From assembly GCA_002721305.1 (NCBI GenBank), contig PBKA01000006.1, forward strand, positions 1 to 64,000: 64,000 nucleotides of DNA, in the 5' to 3' direction. The stretch is from Acidimicrobiaceae bacterium. GTDB taxonomy: Bacteria > Actinomycetota > Acidimicrobiia > Acidimicrobiales > Poriferisodalaceae. The translations under genes were made by a program, and so were the position numbers. Positions 35,929 through 44,718 of the stretch are shown piece by piece. The notes beneath the pieces were generated by a model that worked only from the letters and a program-made list of their open reading frames with translations, searched no databases and was not told the DNA's origin. Each line of letters starts with the position of its first letter. Position 1 is the stretch's first letter.

Positions 35929-36717
35929 ATGCAAATTCAATGTCGAGAGACCCCAGTTAATATCGCGACAGGAGGAGTGCAATTAGACAAGAGTCTTCCA
36001 CCAGTAGTGCTTCTCCACGGCGCTGGCATGGATCGCACCGTATGGAGCCAACAAACCCGGTACTTGGCACATCACGGATTCGCCCCCATGGCGGTAGACC
36101 TACCAGGTCACGGCGAGTCAGCAGGACCTCTCATTCCCGCGATCGCAGAGATGGCTGACTGGGTAGCCGAATTTCTTGAAACGATTGACGTAGGTCCAGT
36201 CCGGCTAGTTGGCCATTCAATGGGCAGTTTGATCTCCCTAGAAGTAGCGGCGCGTTACCCCCGTTTAACCGAACGCATCGTTTTGATGGGCGCTGCTGCC
36301 GCTATGCCGGTGCATCCCGACCTTCTAGGGGCAGCAGAACGCAACGAAATCCTGGCCCCCCAACTAATGACATCGTGGGCCCATGGAAACCGAGCACATG
36401 TAGCAGGTAACCCGACGCCCGGACTCTGGATGCGGAGCGGATGTCAAGCACTTCTCGAACGGGCAGCCGATGGTGTCATCTACAACGATCTGGCAGCTTG
36501 TAATGCCTATGACGCGGGTGATGTCGCGGGTCGTATCGAATGCCCCGTAACAGTGATCGTTGGTAGCGAAGACAAAATGACCCCTCCCAAAGCGACGTCA
36601 CAGCTCGTAGCCGGGTTCTCTGAAGTTGATTTGCAGCATCTGGATGGCATCGGCCACATGATGATGATTGAAGCTCCTGATCAGATCAGAGTGCTATTGC
36701 TTCAGGCTTTGCTGTAA
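35929..36717 (+). CDS. Alpha/beta fold hydrolase
   Basis: 262 residues with the oxyanion region VVLLHGAGMDRTVWSQQ, DLPGHGESAG, the nucleophile elbow GHSMGS, an acid near GSEDKMTP and the final His in GIGHMMMIEAP. It lacks the insertion and length of homoserine acetyltransferase, so despite sitting 2 nt after metY it should be an esterase or similar hydrolase. No secretion signal. Substrate unknown. Confidence 0.88.
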   Translation: MQIQCRETPVNIATGGVQLDKSLPPVVLLHGAGMDRTVWSQQTRYLAHHGFAPMAVDLPGHGESAGPLIPAIAEMADWVAEFLETIDVGPVRLVGHSMGSLISLEVAARYPRLTERIVLMGAAAAMPVHPDLLGAAERNEILAPQLMTSWAHGNRAHVAGNPTPGLWMRSGCQALLERAADGVIYNDLAACNAYDAGDVAGRIECPVTVIVGSEDKMTPPKATSQLVAGFSEVDLQHLDGIGHMMMIEAPDQIRVLLLQALL

Positions 36718-36784
36718 CTCGGGGCGACAAGAGGCGCTGAAAGTGCCATGATCAGACAAACCTCAATGACGAAAAGGGGGAGGT

Positions 36785-37306
36785 ATGGCAGTTGAACGTT
36801 TCCCGGTCGAAGCCTCGCACATCTTGATGTTTGCTCGGTCGATTGGAGATTCAAACCTCATATATTCAGACGAGTCGCATGCCGCAGGCACAGAGGTGGG
36901 GTCGATAATCGCTCCGCCGACGTTTGCGCAGGCGAGCGCTCAGTTCGACCCCGACTATTTCCTACGGCCCAAAGACGGCCAGAAATGGTTCGGTAGTGGA
37001 GGGACTGCTTCAGGAACACTGGTCAAAGACAAGAGTGATGAGGCTGATGACTCCGACGATGAGAAGTCCGGCTCCTCGGCCGGAGGACTCCACGCAGAGC
37101 AACACTTCACTTATCATCGGCACCTGAAGCCAGGTGACGTGCTCAGCGGAGAAACAAAACCAGGTGAGAGTTGGGAAAAAGAATCCAAGCGCGCTGGTGT
37201 CCTCAAATTCAGTGAAAGCATCACCGAGTACCGCGACCAAAATGGCGACCTTGTTGTGACAGCGCGGAGCGTGGGCGTTGTTACTGAAAAAGTGATCGAA
37301 CAATAG
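36785..37306 (+). CDS. MaoC-like dehydratase, N-terminal (HadA/HadC) type
   Basis: 173 residues of hotdog fold. The opening VEASHILMFARSIGDSN and APPTFAQASAQFDPDYF match the FAS1-like/HadA-type dehydratase domain that lacks the catalytic dyad and serves as substrate-binding partner. A strongly acidic insertion (DKSDEADDSDDEKSG, about residues 82-96) is unusual. An AGGAG sequence follows and the next gene codes for the catalytic-type partner, so the two probably form a HadAB-like heterodimer acting on 3-hydroxyacyl thioesters. Confidence 0.88.
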   Translation: MAVERFPVEASHILMFARSIGDSNLIYSDESHAAGTEVGSIIAPPTFAQASAQFDPDYFLRPKDGQKWFGSGGTASGTLVKDKSDEADDSDDEKSGSSAGGLHAEQHFTYHRHLKPGDVLSGETKPGESWEKESKRAGVLKFSESITEYRDQNGDLVVTARSVGVVTEKVIEQ

Positions 37307-37315
37307 GAGTTGGCA

Positions 37316-37735
37316 ATGGGATTAACTGCAAATGAACTCGAAGTTGGCGACTCCTATTCCGAGGTCGTGGTAGAGGATCTAACAAGAACCCAGATCGTCC
37401 AGTACGCCGGAGCATCCGGGGATTACAACCCTGTCCATAGTGACGAAAAGTTCGTTACTGAAGTAGCGGGCTATCCCACAGTATTTGCCCACGGCATGTT
37501 GACCATGGGGATGACGGGGCGCATGTTGACGAATTACGTCGGAGATGGACGATTGACATACTACGGAGTCCGTTTTGTGAATCAGGTGTGGCCCGGCGAC
37601 ACGTTGACAGCTAGAGCTGAAGTGGCAGCGCTCCGTGAAGAAGATGGCGAAACCCTGGTCGATTTGACGATTACGACAACGAACCAAGACGAGAAGTTCG
37701 TGTTAACAGGCAACGCGACAGCTCGAGTGGACTAG
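37316..37735 (+). CDS. MaoC-like dehydratase, catalytic (HadB) type
   Basis: 139 residues from the ATG at 37316, which has AGGAG 7 nt upstream; the TTG at 37310 is not needed. The hydratase-2 motif YAGASGDYNPVHSDEKF carries the catalytic Asp and His, and AHGMLTMGMTGRML is typical. Paired with the preceding HadA-like gene it would dehydrate (3R)-hydroxyacyl-ACP or hydrate enoyl-CoA. In an actinobacterium without mycolic acids the natural partner could be fatty-acid synthesis or breakdown of branched acids. Confidence 0.92.
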   Translation: MGLTANELEVGDSYSEVVVEDLTRTQIVQYAGASGDYNPVHSDEKFVTEVAGYPTVFAHGMLTMGMTGRMLTNYVGDGRLTYYGVRFVNQVWPGDTLTARAEVAALREEDGETLVDLTITTTNQDEKFVLTGNATARVD

Positions 37736-37783
37736 AAATACCGTCCAACATCACTCCAACGCACAGGAGGGCATTGGCGGCTC

Positions 37784-39040
37784 TCAGCCCTTAGCGCGCC
37801 CCGAATAACCAAAGAGTTTTCCGGCGACCTTACGAATCTGGATTTCCTCAGCTCCCTCAGTTATTCGGTAGCGCCGATGGTGACGATAGATGTGTTCGAA
37901 GGGCATCTTTCGGCCGTAGCCAATACCACCACAACTTTGCATTGCTCGATCCGCAGCATCGCAACAAAATCGATTACCGCGGTAGTTGCACATAGCCACC
38001 CGGTCTGTGATTTCCATATGGTCCACGCCTTCGTCCATTTCCCAAGCCGTTTTCCATATCAGGGCCCGAATCATTTCCGCTTCGGTGTACAACTCCGCTA
38101 ACGGAAATTGGATTGCTTGATTCTGGGAGAGTGGTTTTCCAAAGGTCGTTCTGTTGTTCACATAGTCGACTGCAAGGTCAATGCAGTGAAGCCCCGCTCC
38201 AACAGATGAAGCAGCTTGACGAATTCGATTCTCATGGACGAATAATTGAGCGGTTTGAAGCCCCCTGCCTTCTTCACCCAGTATGTCGTCGTTATGAACG
38301 CGAACTTCCGTCAAGCGAACATGAGCATGGTCAGTGGGCATGTTGAAGGTCCACATAAATTCTTCAACACTGAAGCCCGGGGACTCGACAGGAACGATAA
38401 AACAAGTGATCCCGTGACCTTCGCCGGGGGAACCTGATGTCCTAGCGAAGATGTAGTCATGCGTTGCATGGTGGAGGCCGGTATTCCAGTACTTTTCTCC
38501 GTTGATTATCCACTCATCGCCATCCCGCACCGCGGTGGTTTCCATCCAAGTGGCGTCCGAACCATGGAGCGGTTCCGTCAATCCAAACCCAATTCGCGCT
38601 GTGCCTTCGAGCATCTTGGGAATCCAGTGTGTCTGTTGCTGCTCGGATCCGTATTTTTCCATCATGAGAACTGTCGGGAAGTTGCCGATGATTGAATTTT
38701 CGTTTTGAAGGTCGTTATGAAGGCCCAACCCTTTTCTAGCAAGATGCTCGCGAACGATCGCCATCCCCAGATTTGTTCCGTCCTGACCGCCAAACCGTTC
38801 AGGTAGATGCCATCGAAGAAACCCAGCTGCATCAGCCTCTTGGCGCATACGGCCGAGCAAAGCCTCCCATTCTGCATTGGGTAGACCGTCTCGATCCCAG
38901 TCAGTTCTAGAGTCTTCCCGTCGATGGTCGAAGAACCGTATGTTGTCGTTTTCGTTCTCGATTGGCTTGATGACCTCTTCTATAAAATCATCGAGGTCGT
39001 TCAGTAATTTTTGAATGTCAGTGGGAATTACGAAATCCAT
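37784..39040 (-). CDS. Acyl-CoA dehydrogenase
   Basis: 418 residues. FGLTEPLHGSDATWMETTA and WIINGEKYWNTGLHHATHDYIFART cover the FAD/substrate region. RTTFGKPLSQNQAIQFPLAELYTEAEMIR and QSCGGIGYGRKMPFEHIYRHHRRYRITEGAEEIQ make the C-terminal domain, where the Glu of ITEGAEEIQ can be the catalytic base. The early FGGQDGTNLGMAIVREH stretch is shared with FadE2-like enzymes. Only 31 nt separate its start from the GTG of the divergent DsbA-like gene, so promoters must overlap. Confidence 0.93.
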   Translation of the reverse strand: MDFVIPTDIQKLLNDLDDFIEEVIKPIENENDNIRFFDHRREDSRTDWDRDGLPNAEWEALLGRMRQEADAAGFLRWHLPERFGGQDGTNLGMAIVREHLARKGLGLHNDLQNENSIIGNFPTVLMMEKYGSEQQQTHWIPKMLEGTARIGFGLTEPLHGSDATWMETTAVRDGDEWIINGEKYWNTGLHHATHDYIFARTSGSPGEGHGITCFIVPVESPGFSVEEFMWTFNMPTDHAHVRLTEVRVHNDDILGEEGRGLQTAQLFVHENRIRQAASSVGAGLHCIDLAVDYVNNRTTFGKPLSQNQAIQFPLAELYTEAEMIRALIWKTAWEMDEGVDHMEITDRVAMCNYRGNRFCCDAADRAMQSCGGIGYGRKMPFEHIYRHHRRYRITEGAEEIQIRKVAGKLFGYSGRAKG

Positions 39041-39071
39041 AGCCAGCGAACGTATACCGTCAGGAATTGTG

Positions 39072-39674
39072 GTGCTGCCGATTATCGTATGGTCTGACTA
39101 TCTGTGACCATGGTGTCACCTAGCGCGAGCCCGGGCGGCACGCCTCAAAGAACGCCATGCAGTGCAAATTTCATGGCTCCCTTATGAGCTACATCCAGAA
39201 ATTCCGGCCGGCGGAACGCCCAACAGTCGAAAGTTTTCAGCGCTAGTTCCTTTAGCTGAAGAACTAGAGATAGTGATGCGTCCTCCCGACCGTTTCCGCC
39301 CGACGCGTCAGGCCCATCAGGCAGCTTTAGTGGTGGAACATGCCTCGCCAGATGAGGCAGACAAATACCACGACCGTCTCTACGCCGCCGTGTGGACCGA
39401 AGAGCAAGACATCGAGGATCCGGAGGTTCTTTCGGAGTTAGCAGCCGACTTGGCTGTCCCCAAGGAACTGATTGAGAGGGTTGTCACCCGAGACGAATTA
39501 TGGCCGGCGGTCACTTCTTCCATGGACCGAGCTCACGCCTGGGGAGCTACGGGTACCCCTAGTTGGGTAATCGACAACAAACTCATGGTGCCGGGACTCC
39601 AAGATGACGACTTCTTCGATCGGGTAATAGAGAGGTTGCAAAATATCAGACTCGACGAAGGCGACGCTGATTAA
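39072..39674 (+). CDS. DsbA/FrnE-family thioredoxin-fold protein, probable selenoprotein (UGA at 39105-39107)
   Basis: Without readthrough the frame would begin at a GTG at 39162 and lack the active site. Read through the TGA at 39105-39107 from a GTG at 39072 (AGGA 6 nt upstream), the protein has 200 residues and opens VLPIIVWSDYL-U-PWCHLARARA. This is the FrnE/DsbA motif D-x-x-CPWC with the first Cys coded by UGA. Downstream agree WLPYELHPEIP and the cis-Pro loop GATGTPSWVID. UGA is a normal stop elsewhere here (for example 5803-5805), and a hairpin follows 5 nt after the UGA. Role: thiol/selenol oxidoreductase or isomerase in the cytoplasm. A TGC/TGT to TGA mutation or sequencing error would be the alternative. 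Confidence 0.82.
39113..39141 (+). promoter_or_regulatory. SECIS-like hairpin after the UGA of the DsbA-like gene
   Basis: GTGTC (39113-39117) pairs with GGCAC (39137-39141); after one mismatch CCT (39119-39121) pairs with GGG (39133-39135), and GC (39123-39124) with GC (39129-39130), closing a GCGA tetraloop at 39125-39128. Two of the ten pairs are G-U. Seventeen nt separate the UGA from the loop, and the loop opens with G, as bacterial SECIS elements require. The fold is by hand. Confidence 0.55.
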
Positions 39675-39708
39675 TCATTCTCTCAAAAGGTCGGGTACTG
39701 TCCTTTGT

Positions 39709-40959
39709 ATGCAGCCGACTTATTCTGAAGAAGCAGAGGCCTACCGGGACCAAATCCAAGAGTTCATTTCGAATAATCTGCCTGCGAACTGGCAAGGAAT
39801 TGGCTCTTTGACTGGTGACGCCAAAGCTGAGTTTATGAATGAATGGCGAAACATCTTGAGTGACAACCAACTTCTCGCCACGATGTGGCCCACCGATTAC
39901 GGAGGCCCAGGTCTATCCGCTAACGAAAATGTGATCATCGCCGAAGAGTTCACGAAGGCGGGTTTACCAACCGGCGGATCTAACGACGGCTTTGGGATCG
40001 GCATGGTTGGGAACACCCTCATCGAATGGGGAACTGAAGAGCAAAAGAAGCACTACCTGCCACGAATTCTTGAAGGAGAGGATCTTTGGTGCCAAGGATA
40101 TTCTGAACCTAGTGCTGGATCCGACCTAGCGAATCTTGGTTGCAAAGCCGAATTAGATGGCGACGAATGGGTACTCAATGGCCAGAAAATTTGGACCTCC
40201 AGTGGTCATCTCGCCAACTGGATTTTTGTACTAGGACGTACCGCTCCAGAACACGCCAAACATCAAGGCATCACCTTTTTCCTTTGTCCTATGGATCAGC
40301 CAGGAATTGAAGTACGACCCATTGTCAACATCGCTGGTCACAGCCACTTCAACGAAGTCTTCTTTTCCGATGCACGAGTTCCAAAGGCGAATGTGATCGG
40401 GCAGGTAAACGGCGGTTGGGCCGTGGCAATGACCCTCTTGGGATACGAACGCGGATTTGGAGCTACCACCACCTATTTCCGCTATCGAGCGGAGCTGGAT
40501 CGCCTCGTGGCAATGGCACAAGAACGGGGGCGCACCCAGGAAAGCAGCATTCGGCAACGCCTAGCTTGGTGCCACAGCAAAGTTGAAATTATGCGCTGGT
40601 TAGGTCAACAAGTTCTGACGTCATTCCTGAATGGGGAACCCCCAGGACCGAAAAGTTCGATCGGCAAACTCAATTGGAGTGAATACCACCGAACGGTCAC
40701 CGAACTTTCCCTCGACATTCTGGGTGCTGATGCAATGGTGTTGGATGGAGATCCCGCTTATGCGGCCGGATTAGGAGCAGCAGACGCGGGAACCCCAAAC
40801 ACAACCTCAGCGTGGATCAACAGCTTCCTAGCTGCGCGATCAGGAACTATTTACGCTGGAACGAGCCAAGTTCAACGCAACATTATTGGCGAACGAATTC
40901 TCGGACTCCCTAAAGAACCACGGGCTGACGAGGGTCCTTGGAACGAGACGCCACGCTAG
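39709..40959 (+). CDS. Acyl-CoA dehydrogenase
   Basis: 416 residues. GYSEPSAGSDLANLG and WVLNGQKIWTSSGHLANWIFVLGRT fit the FadE group seen repeatedly in this window. The C-terminus has FLAARSGTIYAGTSQVQRNIIGERILGLPKEP; the classical YEGT Glu is Ala (YAGTSQ), so the base must come from another helix. The start is 34 nt after the selenoprotein-like gene on the same strand, and the uridine kinase gene follows directly. The acyl substrate is unknown. Confidence 0.93.
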   Translation: MQPTYSEEAEAYRDQIQEFISNNLPANWQGIGSLTGDAKAEFMNEWRNILSDNQLLATMWPTDYGGPGLSANENVIIAEEFTKAGLPTGGSNDGFGIGMVGNTLIEWGTEEQKKHYLPRILEGEDLWCQGYSEPSAGSDLANLGCKAELDGDEWVLNGQKIWTSSGHLANWIFVLGRTAPEHAKHQGITFFLCPMDQPGIEVRPIVNIAGHSHFNEVFFSDARVPKANVIGQVNGGWAVAMTLLGYERGFGATTTYFRYRAELDRLVAMAQERGRTQESSIRQRLAWCHSKVEIMRWLGQQVLTSFLNGEPPGPKSSIGKLNWSEYHRTVTELSLDILGADAMVLDGDPAYAAGLGAADAGTPNTTSAWINSFLAARSGTIYAGTSQVQRNIIGERILGLPKEPRADEGPWNETPR

Positions 40960-40960
40960 C

Positions 40961-41554
40961 GTGCTCCTAGGACTCGGAGGCGGTGCCTGTGCTGGGAAAA
41001 CGACGCTAGCGCGAGCCTTGCTGGATCTTGACCCGAACGCCAGCGTTCTTTCCTTCGACGACTACTACCACGATCTTTCGCACATAAGTCCCGAAAAGAG
41101 AGCACAGGTTAACTACGACCACCCAGACGCACTAGACACCGACCTCTTTATTGCTCATATGGACGAATTGGCGGCGGGTAGACCGATCAACGTCCCTATT
41201 TACGACATGTCCACCCACACTCGACCCGGAGGCACCTACGTTGTCGAACCGGCGCCCCGGGTGATCGTCGATGGAATCCTGCTACTGACACTCGAGGAGT
41301 GCAGGCAACGACTCGACTTTAAAATATTTATAGAAGCACCCAAGGACATTCGTCTGCAGCGCCGACTGATACGTGATGTTGAAGAACGAGGGAGAGACAA
41401 AGCTGGGATAGAGAAACAATTTTATACATCGGTAGAACCAATGCATCAGCAACTCGTAGCCCCGAGCTCAAGGCATGCGGATTTGATCGTCAATCATCCG
41501 TTTGATGCCGAAGGAGTTGCCAGCGTCGTCCTTGAGAAGCTGCAAAACCTTTAG
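40961..41554 (+). CDS. udk: Uridine kinase
   Basis: About 197 residues from a GTG at 40961, one base after the acyl-CoA dehydrogenase stop; the open frame extends upstream inside that gene without family likeness. The P-loop is GGGACAGKTT, followed by SFDDYYHDLSHISPEKRAQVNYDHP, split by the usual DxYY and NxDHPDA signatures, and PIYDMSTHTR. It phosphorylates uridine and cytidine with ATP or GTP for pyrimidine salvage. The middle lid region IRDVEERGRDK is typical. The start is uncertain by a few codons. Confidence 0.9.
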   Translation: MLLGLGGGACAGKTTLARALLDLDPNASVLSFDDYYHDLSHISPEKRAQVNYDHPDALDTDLFIAHMDELAAGRPINVPIYDMSTHTRPGGTYVVEPAPRVIVDGILLLTLEECRQRLDFKIFIEAPKDIRLQRRLIRDVEERGRDKAGIEKQFYTSVEPMHQQLVAPSSRHADLIVNHPFDAEGVASVVLEKLQNL

Positions 41555-41567
41555 CAAATTCAAGTAC

Positions 41568-41972
41568 CTATCGTTCGATAAACTCAACCCAATTCCCGTC
41601 AGGGTCTTCCACCATTCCCACAACGACCCCCGGTCGGGCCTCCCGCCGATCCCAAATGATCACGGCATCAACCGCAACACACGAATCCAATGCAGCCTGG
41701 ACATTGGCTACAGCGAGAGTGAAATAACGCATCCCGGTCGCTCCCATCATGCCGCCGCCAACGCCCGACCCGACGTCTTTGGTTGGTACCACGATCTTGA
41801 GCAAGCTGTCGTTAGCCCACAAACGGTGCATCGCTGCGACCCCGAGGGCTTCCATGCTAATGGTCGCCTCAAACTCAAGGCCGATGACGTCCCGATAGAA
41901 CGCCAGCATTTCATCACCATTGGTAGTCACAATTCCCAGATCAAAACCGGCTTTGGTAAATGTATTACTCAC
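41568..41972 (-). CDS. VOC (glyoxalase/bleomycin-resistance) family protein
   Basis: 134 residues of vicinal-oxygen-chelate fold. The first repeat has FDLGIVTTNGDEMLAFYRDVIGLEF, split around the usual strand and helix; the second has MRYFTLAVANVQ and ends VEDPDGNWVEFIE, with the closing Glu that serves as metal ligand in many members. It could be a glyoxalase, an epimerase or a dioxygenase-like protein. It is convergent with udk. The substrate is unknown. Confidence 0.88.
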   Translation of the reverse strand: MSNTFTKAGFDLGIVTTNGDEMLAFYRDVIGLEFEATISMEALGVAAMHRLWANDSLLKIVVPTKDVGSGVGGGMMGATGMRYFTLAVANVQAALDSCVAVDAVIIWDRREARPGVVVGMVEDPDGNWVEFIER

Positions 41973-41999
41973 AGACCCTCCATGATTTTCATAGCTATC

Positions 42000-42797
42000 T
42001 CAGTTGTAACTCACGCCTAACCCGGCTCGGGCGTCGCTTTGAATACCGTAATTGGGAATTGGGTAACGGAATCCGTTTCGCGAAAGGAATTCCATTCCCT
42101 CGACAGCAACGAGCAAATCTTGAGCACTCAACGCCATCAACAGCTCATCCTCCATAACTCCGCCATATCTCCGCTCCGCAAAGCAAGGTATGGACAAGCT
42201 CGGTTCGCCAGTAGCGAGAGCCCGACCCCAACTGTCCGCACAGGCTGATTCTCCGACACAACCCCATTCAAGTTTCTTATAGCCACGCCACTGCAATCCG
42301 TTGATCAACAGAATCATCTGAGCGGGCGTCGCGTAGACGAGGCAAATATCAGGAGGGTCAAGTCGCTTCGCTGAAAGCGGCGCCACAGCCATCGCTGCGA
42401 ACGTCCCGAACGGAACACAATGCATAGCCTCCTGATGAGATGCGCTGTCCTCGAGAGATTCGAACCAAACACCTTGCATCTGCTCGCCTGATAGCCACTG
42501 GTCATCCTGAGGATGGAGTCCAATAACAGCGCCGCATTGATCACCGACCAAATCAGAACGGGTGATACCGACCGTCCAATTCAAGCGACTCGCCATTCCC
42601 ACGATTTGGTCAGTCGTGTGAATTGAATCGGGTCTGCGGATACGAGGGACCTCCTCCATTTCTTCAACGGTCGTAAACAATTTCATACCGATCGGAGTGG
42701 TCCGAATCCGCAGAAGTGCTTGAAGTCGGGCCAATAGGTCATCCCAATCGATTTGTTCGGTACGGAGATGCACCTGCTGTTCGTCGCTGTCGCTCAT
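42000..42797 (-). CDS. DUF169 family protein
   Basis: 265 residues. It shows the DUF169/COG2043 pattern: PIGMKLFTTVEEMEEVP near residue 38, a Cys-containing GDQCGAVIGLHP, an RLDPPDICLVYATPAQMILLINGL segment, and the C-terminal CFAERRYGG followed by MEDELLMALSAQDL. The biochemical role of this family is not established; conserved Cys suggest metal or cofactor binding. It is transcribed with the VOC gene on the same strand after 27 nt. No membrane segment or signal peptide. Confidence 0.78.
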   Translation of the reverse strand: MSDSDEQQVHLRTEQIDWDDLLARLQALLRIRTTPIGMKLFTTVEEMEEVPRIRRPDSIHTTDQIVGMASRLNWTVGITRSDLVGDQCGAVIGLHPQDDQWLSGEQMQGVWFESLEDSASHQEAMHCVPFGTFAAMAVAPLSAKRLDPPDICLVYATPAQMILLINGLQWRGYKKLEWGCVGESACADSWGRALATGEPSLSIPCFAERRYGGVMEDELLMALSAQDLLVAVEGMEFLSRNGFRYPIPNYGIQSDARAGLGVSYN

Positions 42798-42968
42798 AGT
42801 TCCCCCTAACGCGCTCAGGTCAAGTTACCGCGGTATGTCAACAGATTGAGATACCAATGGGTAACGGTCGCTATTCAGAAGCTATACGGGATTTCATAGT
42901 TTGTTGGATTAGGGTGGCTAGTCGGTCATCTGAGATGGCTAAAGCGATAAGAGGCTGAGGAGAACGCA

Positions 42969-43751
42969 ATGGCCGATGGTCTTCGCATTGAGGCTCATGG
43001 AAATGTCGGAGTGGTGATCATGGATCGACCACCCCACAATTTCTTAAATTTCAGGCAGATTCACGACATAGCCGACGCACTCGAGGAGATGCAAAATGAC
43101 ATGTCTATCAGGTGCGCGGTATTAGCTGCTGATGGCCGTTCCTTTTGTGCAGGAGCTGACTTCGCCGGTGATGGCGTGGGCGGGGGCGACAACGAAGTGG
43201 TCGGCGGCGACGCGACTCTCGCCTTGTATCAAGGCTCCGGACGTCTCTTTGATGTGACGCTACCCATTGTCGGGGCAATACAGGGACCAGCTGTTGGGGG
43301 TGGGTTGGGACTGGCAATGGTCCCCGATATCCGGATTACTTGCCCGGACGCTCGATTTTCGGCCAATTTCGCATCGCTTGGAATCCATCAAGGCTTCGGG
43401 ATGAGTATCACTCTCCCTAACTTGCTCGGCCCGTCTCGCGCTGCTCAGGTCCTCTACAGTGCCAAACGCTACAAGGGCGAAGAAGCAGTAGCGATAGGGC
43501 TAGCCGACGAATGTGTCCCAAATGACCAAGTACGGGAGCGGGCGATACAAGTCGCAGCAGAAATTGCGGCCAACGCTCCTTTAGCTCTAAGAGCAATCAA
43601 ATCCACCCTCCGGCTGGGCTTAGGAGACCAAGTTAGAGAAATAACTCAGCGAGAAGCTCAGATCCAAGCAGAGCTATCTGCCACAGACGATGCCAAAGAA
43701 GGCATCGCAGCTGTGAGTGATCGTCGGCCCGGTAACTTCACGGGAAAATAA
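42969..43751 (+). CDS. Enoyl-CoA hydratase/isomerase family protein
   Basis: 260 residues, preceded by GAGGAG. CAVLAADGRSFCAGADF and IQGPAVGGGLGLAMVPDIRI make the CoA/oxyanion site; ASLGIHQGFGMSITLP and GLADECVP follow. As in the gene at 13469-14269, His-Gln-Gly stands where the catalytic Glu of hydratases is expected, so the exact reaction (hydratase, isomerase or lyase) is uncertain. It stands in a plus-strand run with the epimerase-like and esterase genes. Confidence 0.92.
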   Translation: MADGLRIEAHGNVGVVIMDRPPHNFLNFRQIHDIADALEEMQNDMSIRCAVLAADGRSFCAGADFAGDGVGGGDNEVVGGDATLALYQGSGRLFDVTLPIVGAIQGPAVGGGLGLAMVPDIRITCPDARFSANFASLGIHQGFGMSITLPNLLGPSRAAQVLYSAKRYKGEEAVAIGLADECVPNDQVRERAIQVAAEIAANAPLALRAIKSTLRLGLGDQVREITQREAQIQAELSATDDAKEGIAAVSDRRPGNFTGK

Positions 43752-43806
43752 CGAGTTCGATACGCGGAGGTCGAGGCCCGTTGATCAGACGAGGCGTTGA
43801 ATCGAA

Positions 43807-44679
43807 ATGAACATTCTCATCAGTGGAGCCAGCGGGCTAATCGGGTCAGCGCTCACAGCGGCGCTCCAAAACCGCGGCGACCAAGTGACGGGAGTGTCCC
43901 GAACTCCATCACCAAACCAAGTTCGCTGGGAAGAAGTGACGCCTGAATTGATGAATGACTTCGACGCGGTGATTAATCTAGCTGGCGAATCCATTTCCGG
44001 GCGGTGGACCAAAAGCAAGAAGCGACGAATTCTCGATAGTCGAGTGAATTCCACCTCAGCGATGGCAACGGCGATTACCGGCTCTAAAGACCCACCCAGA
44101 TGCATAATTCAGGCTTCAGCAGCAGGATTCTATGGTGATCGCAATGACCAAATCCTGAATGAGGAAGCCGGAAGCGGTGACGGTTTCCTGTCAGAAGTGT
44201 GTCAGCAGTGGGAGGCTGCGGCATCTCCCGTAACGAACGTGGGAACTCGACTGGTAGCGGCACGTTTTGGAATCGTTCTGGCTGTGGGTCCAGGGGCGTT
44301 GGGAAGACTGGTTTTGGTGACCCGATTGTTCCTGGGAGGCCCATTAGGAACAGGACGGCAGTGGTGGAGCTGGATTTCTCTCAATGACACGGTCAGAGCA
44401 GTCCTTTTTCTACTAGATAAGGAAATTTCGGGAGCAGTAAACATCGCAACAGTTAACCCACAGCCTCAAAAGGTGTTTGCTTCCACTTTGGGGCGAGTCC
44501 TACACAGGCCAACGTTGACCCCAGCCCCTCGATTCGCGATTAAGGCTGCCTTAGGGGAAATGGGCGCAGCTTTATTACTCGAATCGACGCGACTGAATCC
44601 GTCGGTACTTGCTGAAAACGGCTTCGAATTCCAAGACCCCGACCTAGAAAGCGCGCTCCGAAAAATTTTGGCAACCTGA
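43807..44679 (+). CDS. TIGR01777-type NAD-dependent epimerase/SulA-YfcH-like protein
   Basis: 290 residues. The N-terminus MNILISGASGLIGSAL gives the Rossmann loop; VINLAGESISGRWTKSKKRRILDSR is the unmistakable stretch of the YfcH/SulA-like group, along with ASAAGFYGDR and WWSWISLNDTVRAVLFLL. The function of these NAD(P)-binding proteins is not firmly known; some are linked to cell division control by homology only. The gene is 55 nt after the enoyl-CoA hydratase gene. Confidence 0.92.
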   Translation: MNILISGASGLIGSALTAALQNRGDQVTGVSRTPSPNQVRWEEVTPELMNDFDAVINLAGESISGRWTKSKKRRILDSRVNSTSAMATAITGSKDPPRCIIQASAAGFYGDRNDQILNEEAGSGDGFLSEVCQQWEAAASPVTNVGTRLVAARFGIVLAVGPGALGRLVLVTRLFLGGPLGTGRQWWSWISLNDTVRAVLFLLDKEISGAVNIATVNPQPQKVFASTLGRVLHRPTLTPAPRFAIKAALGEMGAALLLESTRLNPSVLAENGFEFQDPDLESALRKILAT

Positions 44680-44718
44680 GTCGAGATAAGTACATCAAGC
44701 AAGGACGGCACCACGACC

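Noticed and set aside
35929-36717. Homoserine O-acetyltransferase (metX) next to metY
   Set aside because: The protein is about 100 residues too short and has the GHSMGS elbow of general hydrolases, not the MetX signature.
39162-39674. Independent 170-residue gene starting at the GTG at 39162
   Set aside because: It would lack the thioredoxin-fold active site and the first strand; the same frame upstream of it carries the missing motif across a UGA.
40886-40960. Uridine kinase start at 40886
   Set aside because: It would overlap the acyl-CoA dehydrogenase by 74 nt and add residues without family likeness; GTG at 40961 is better.
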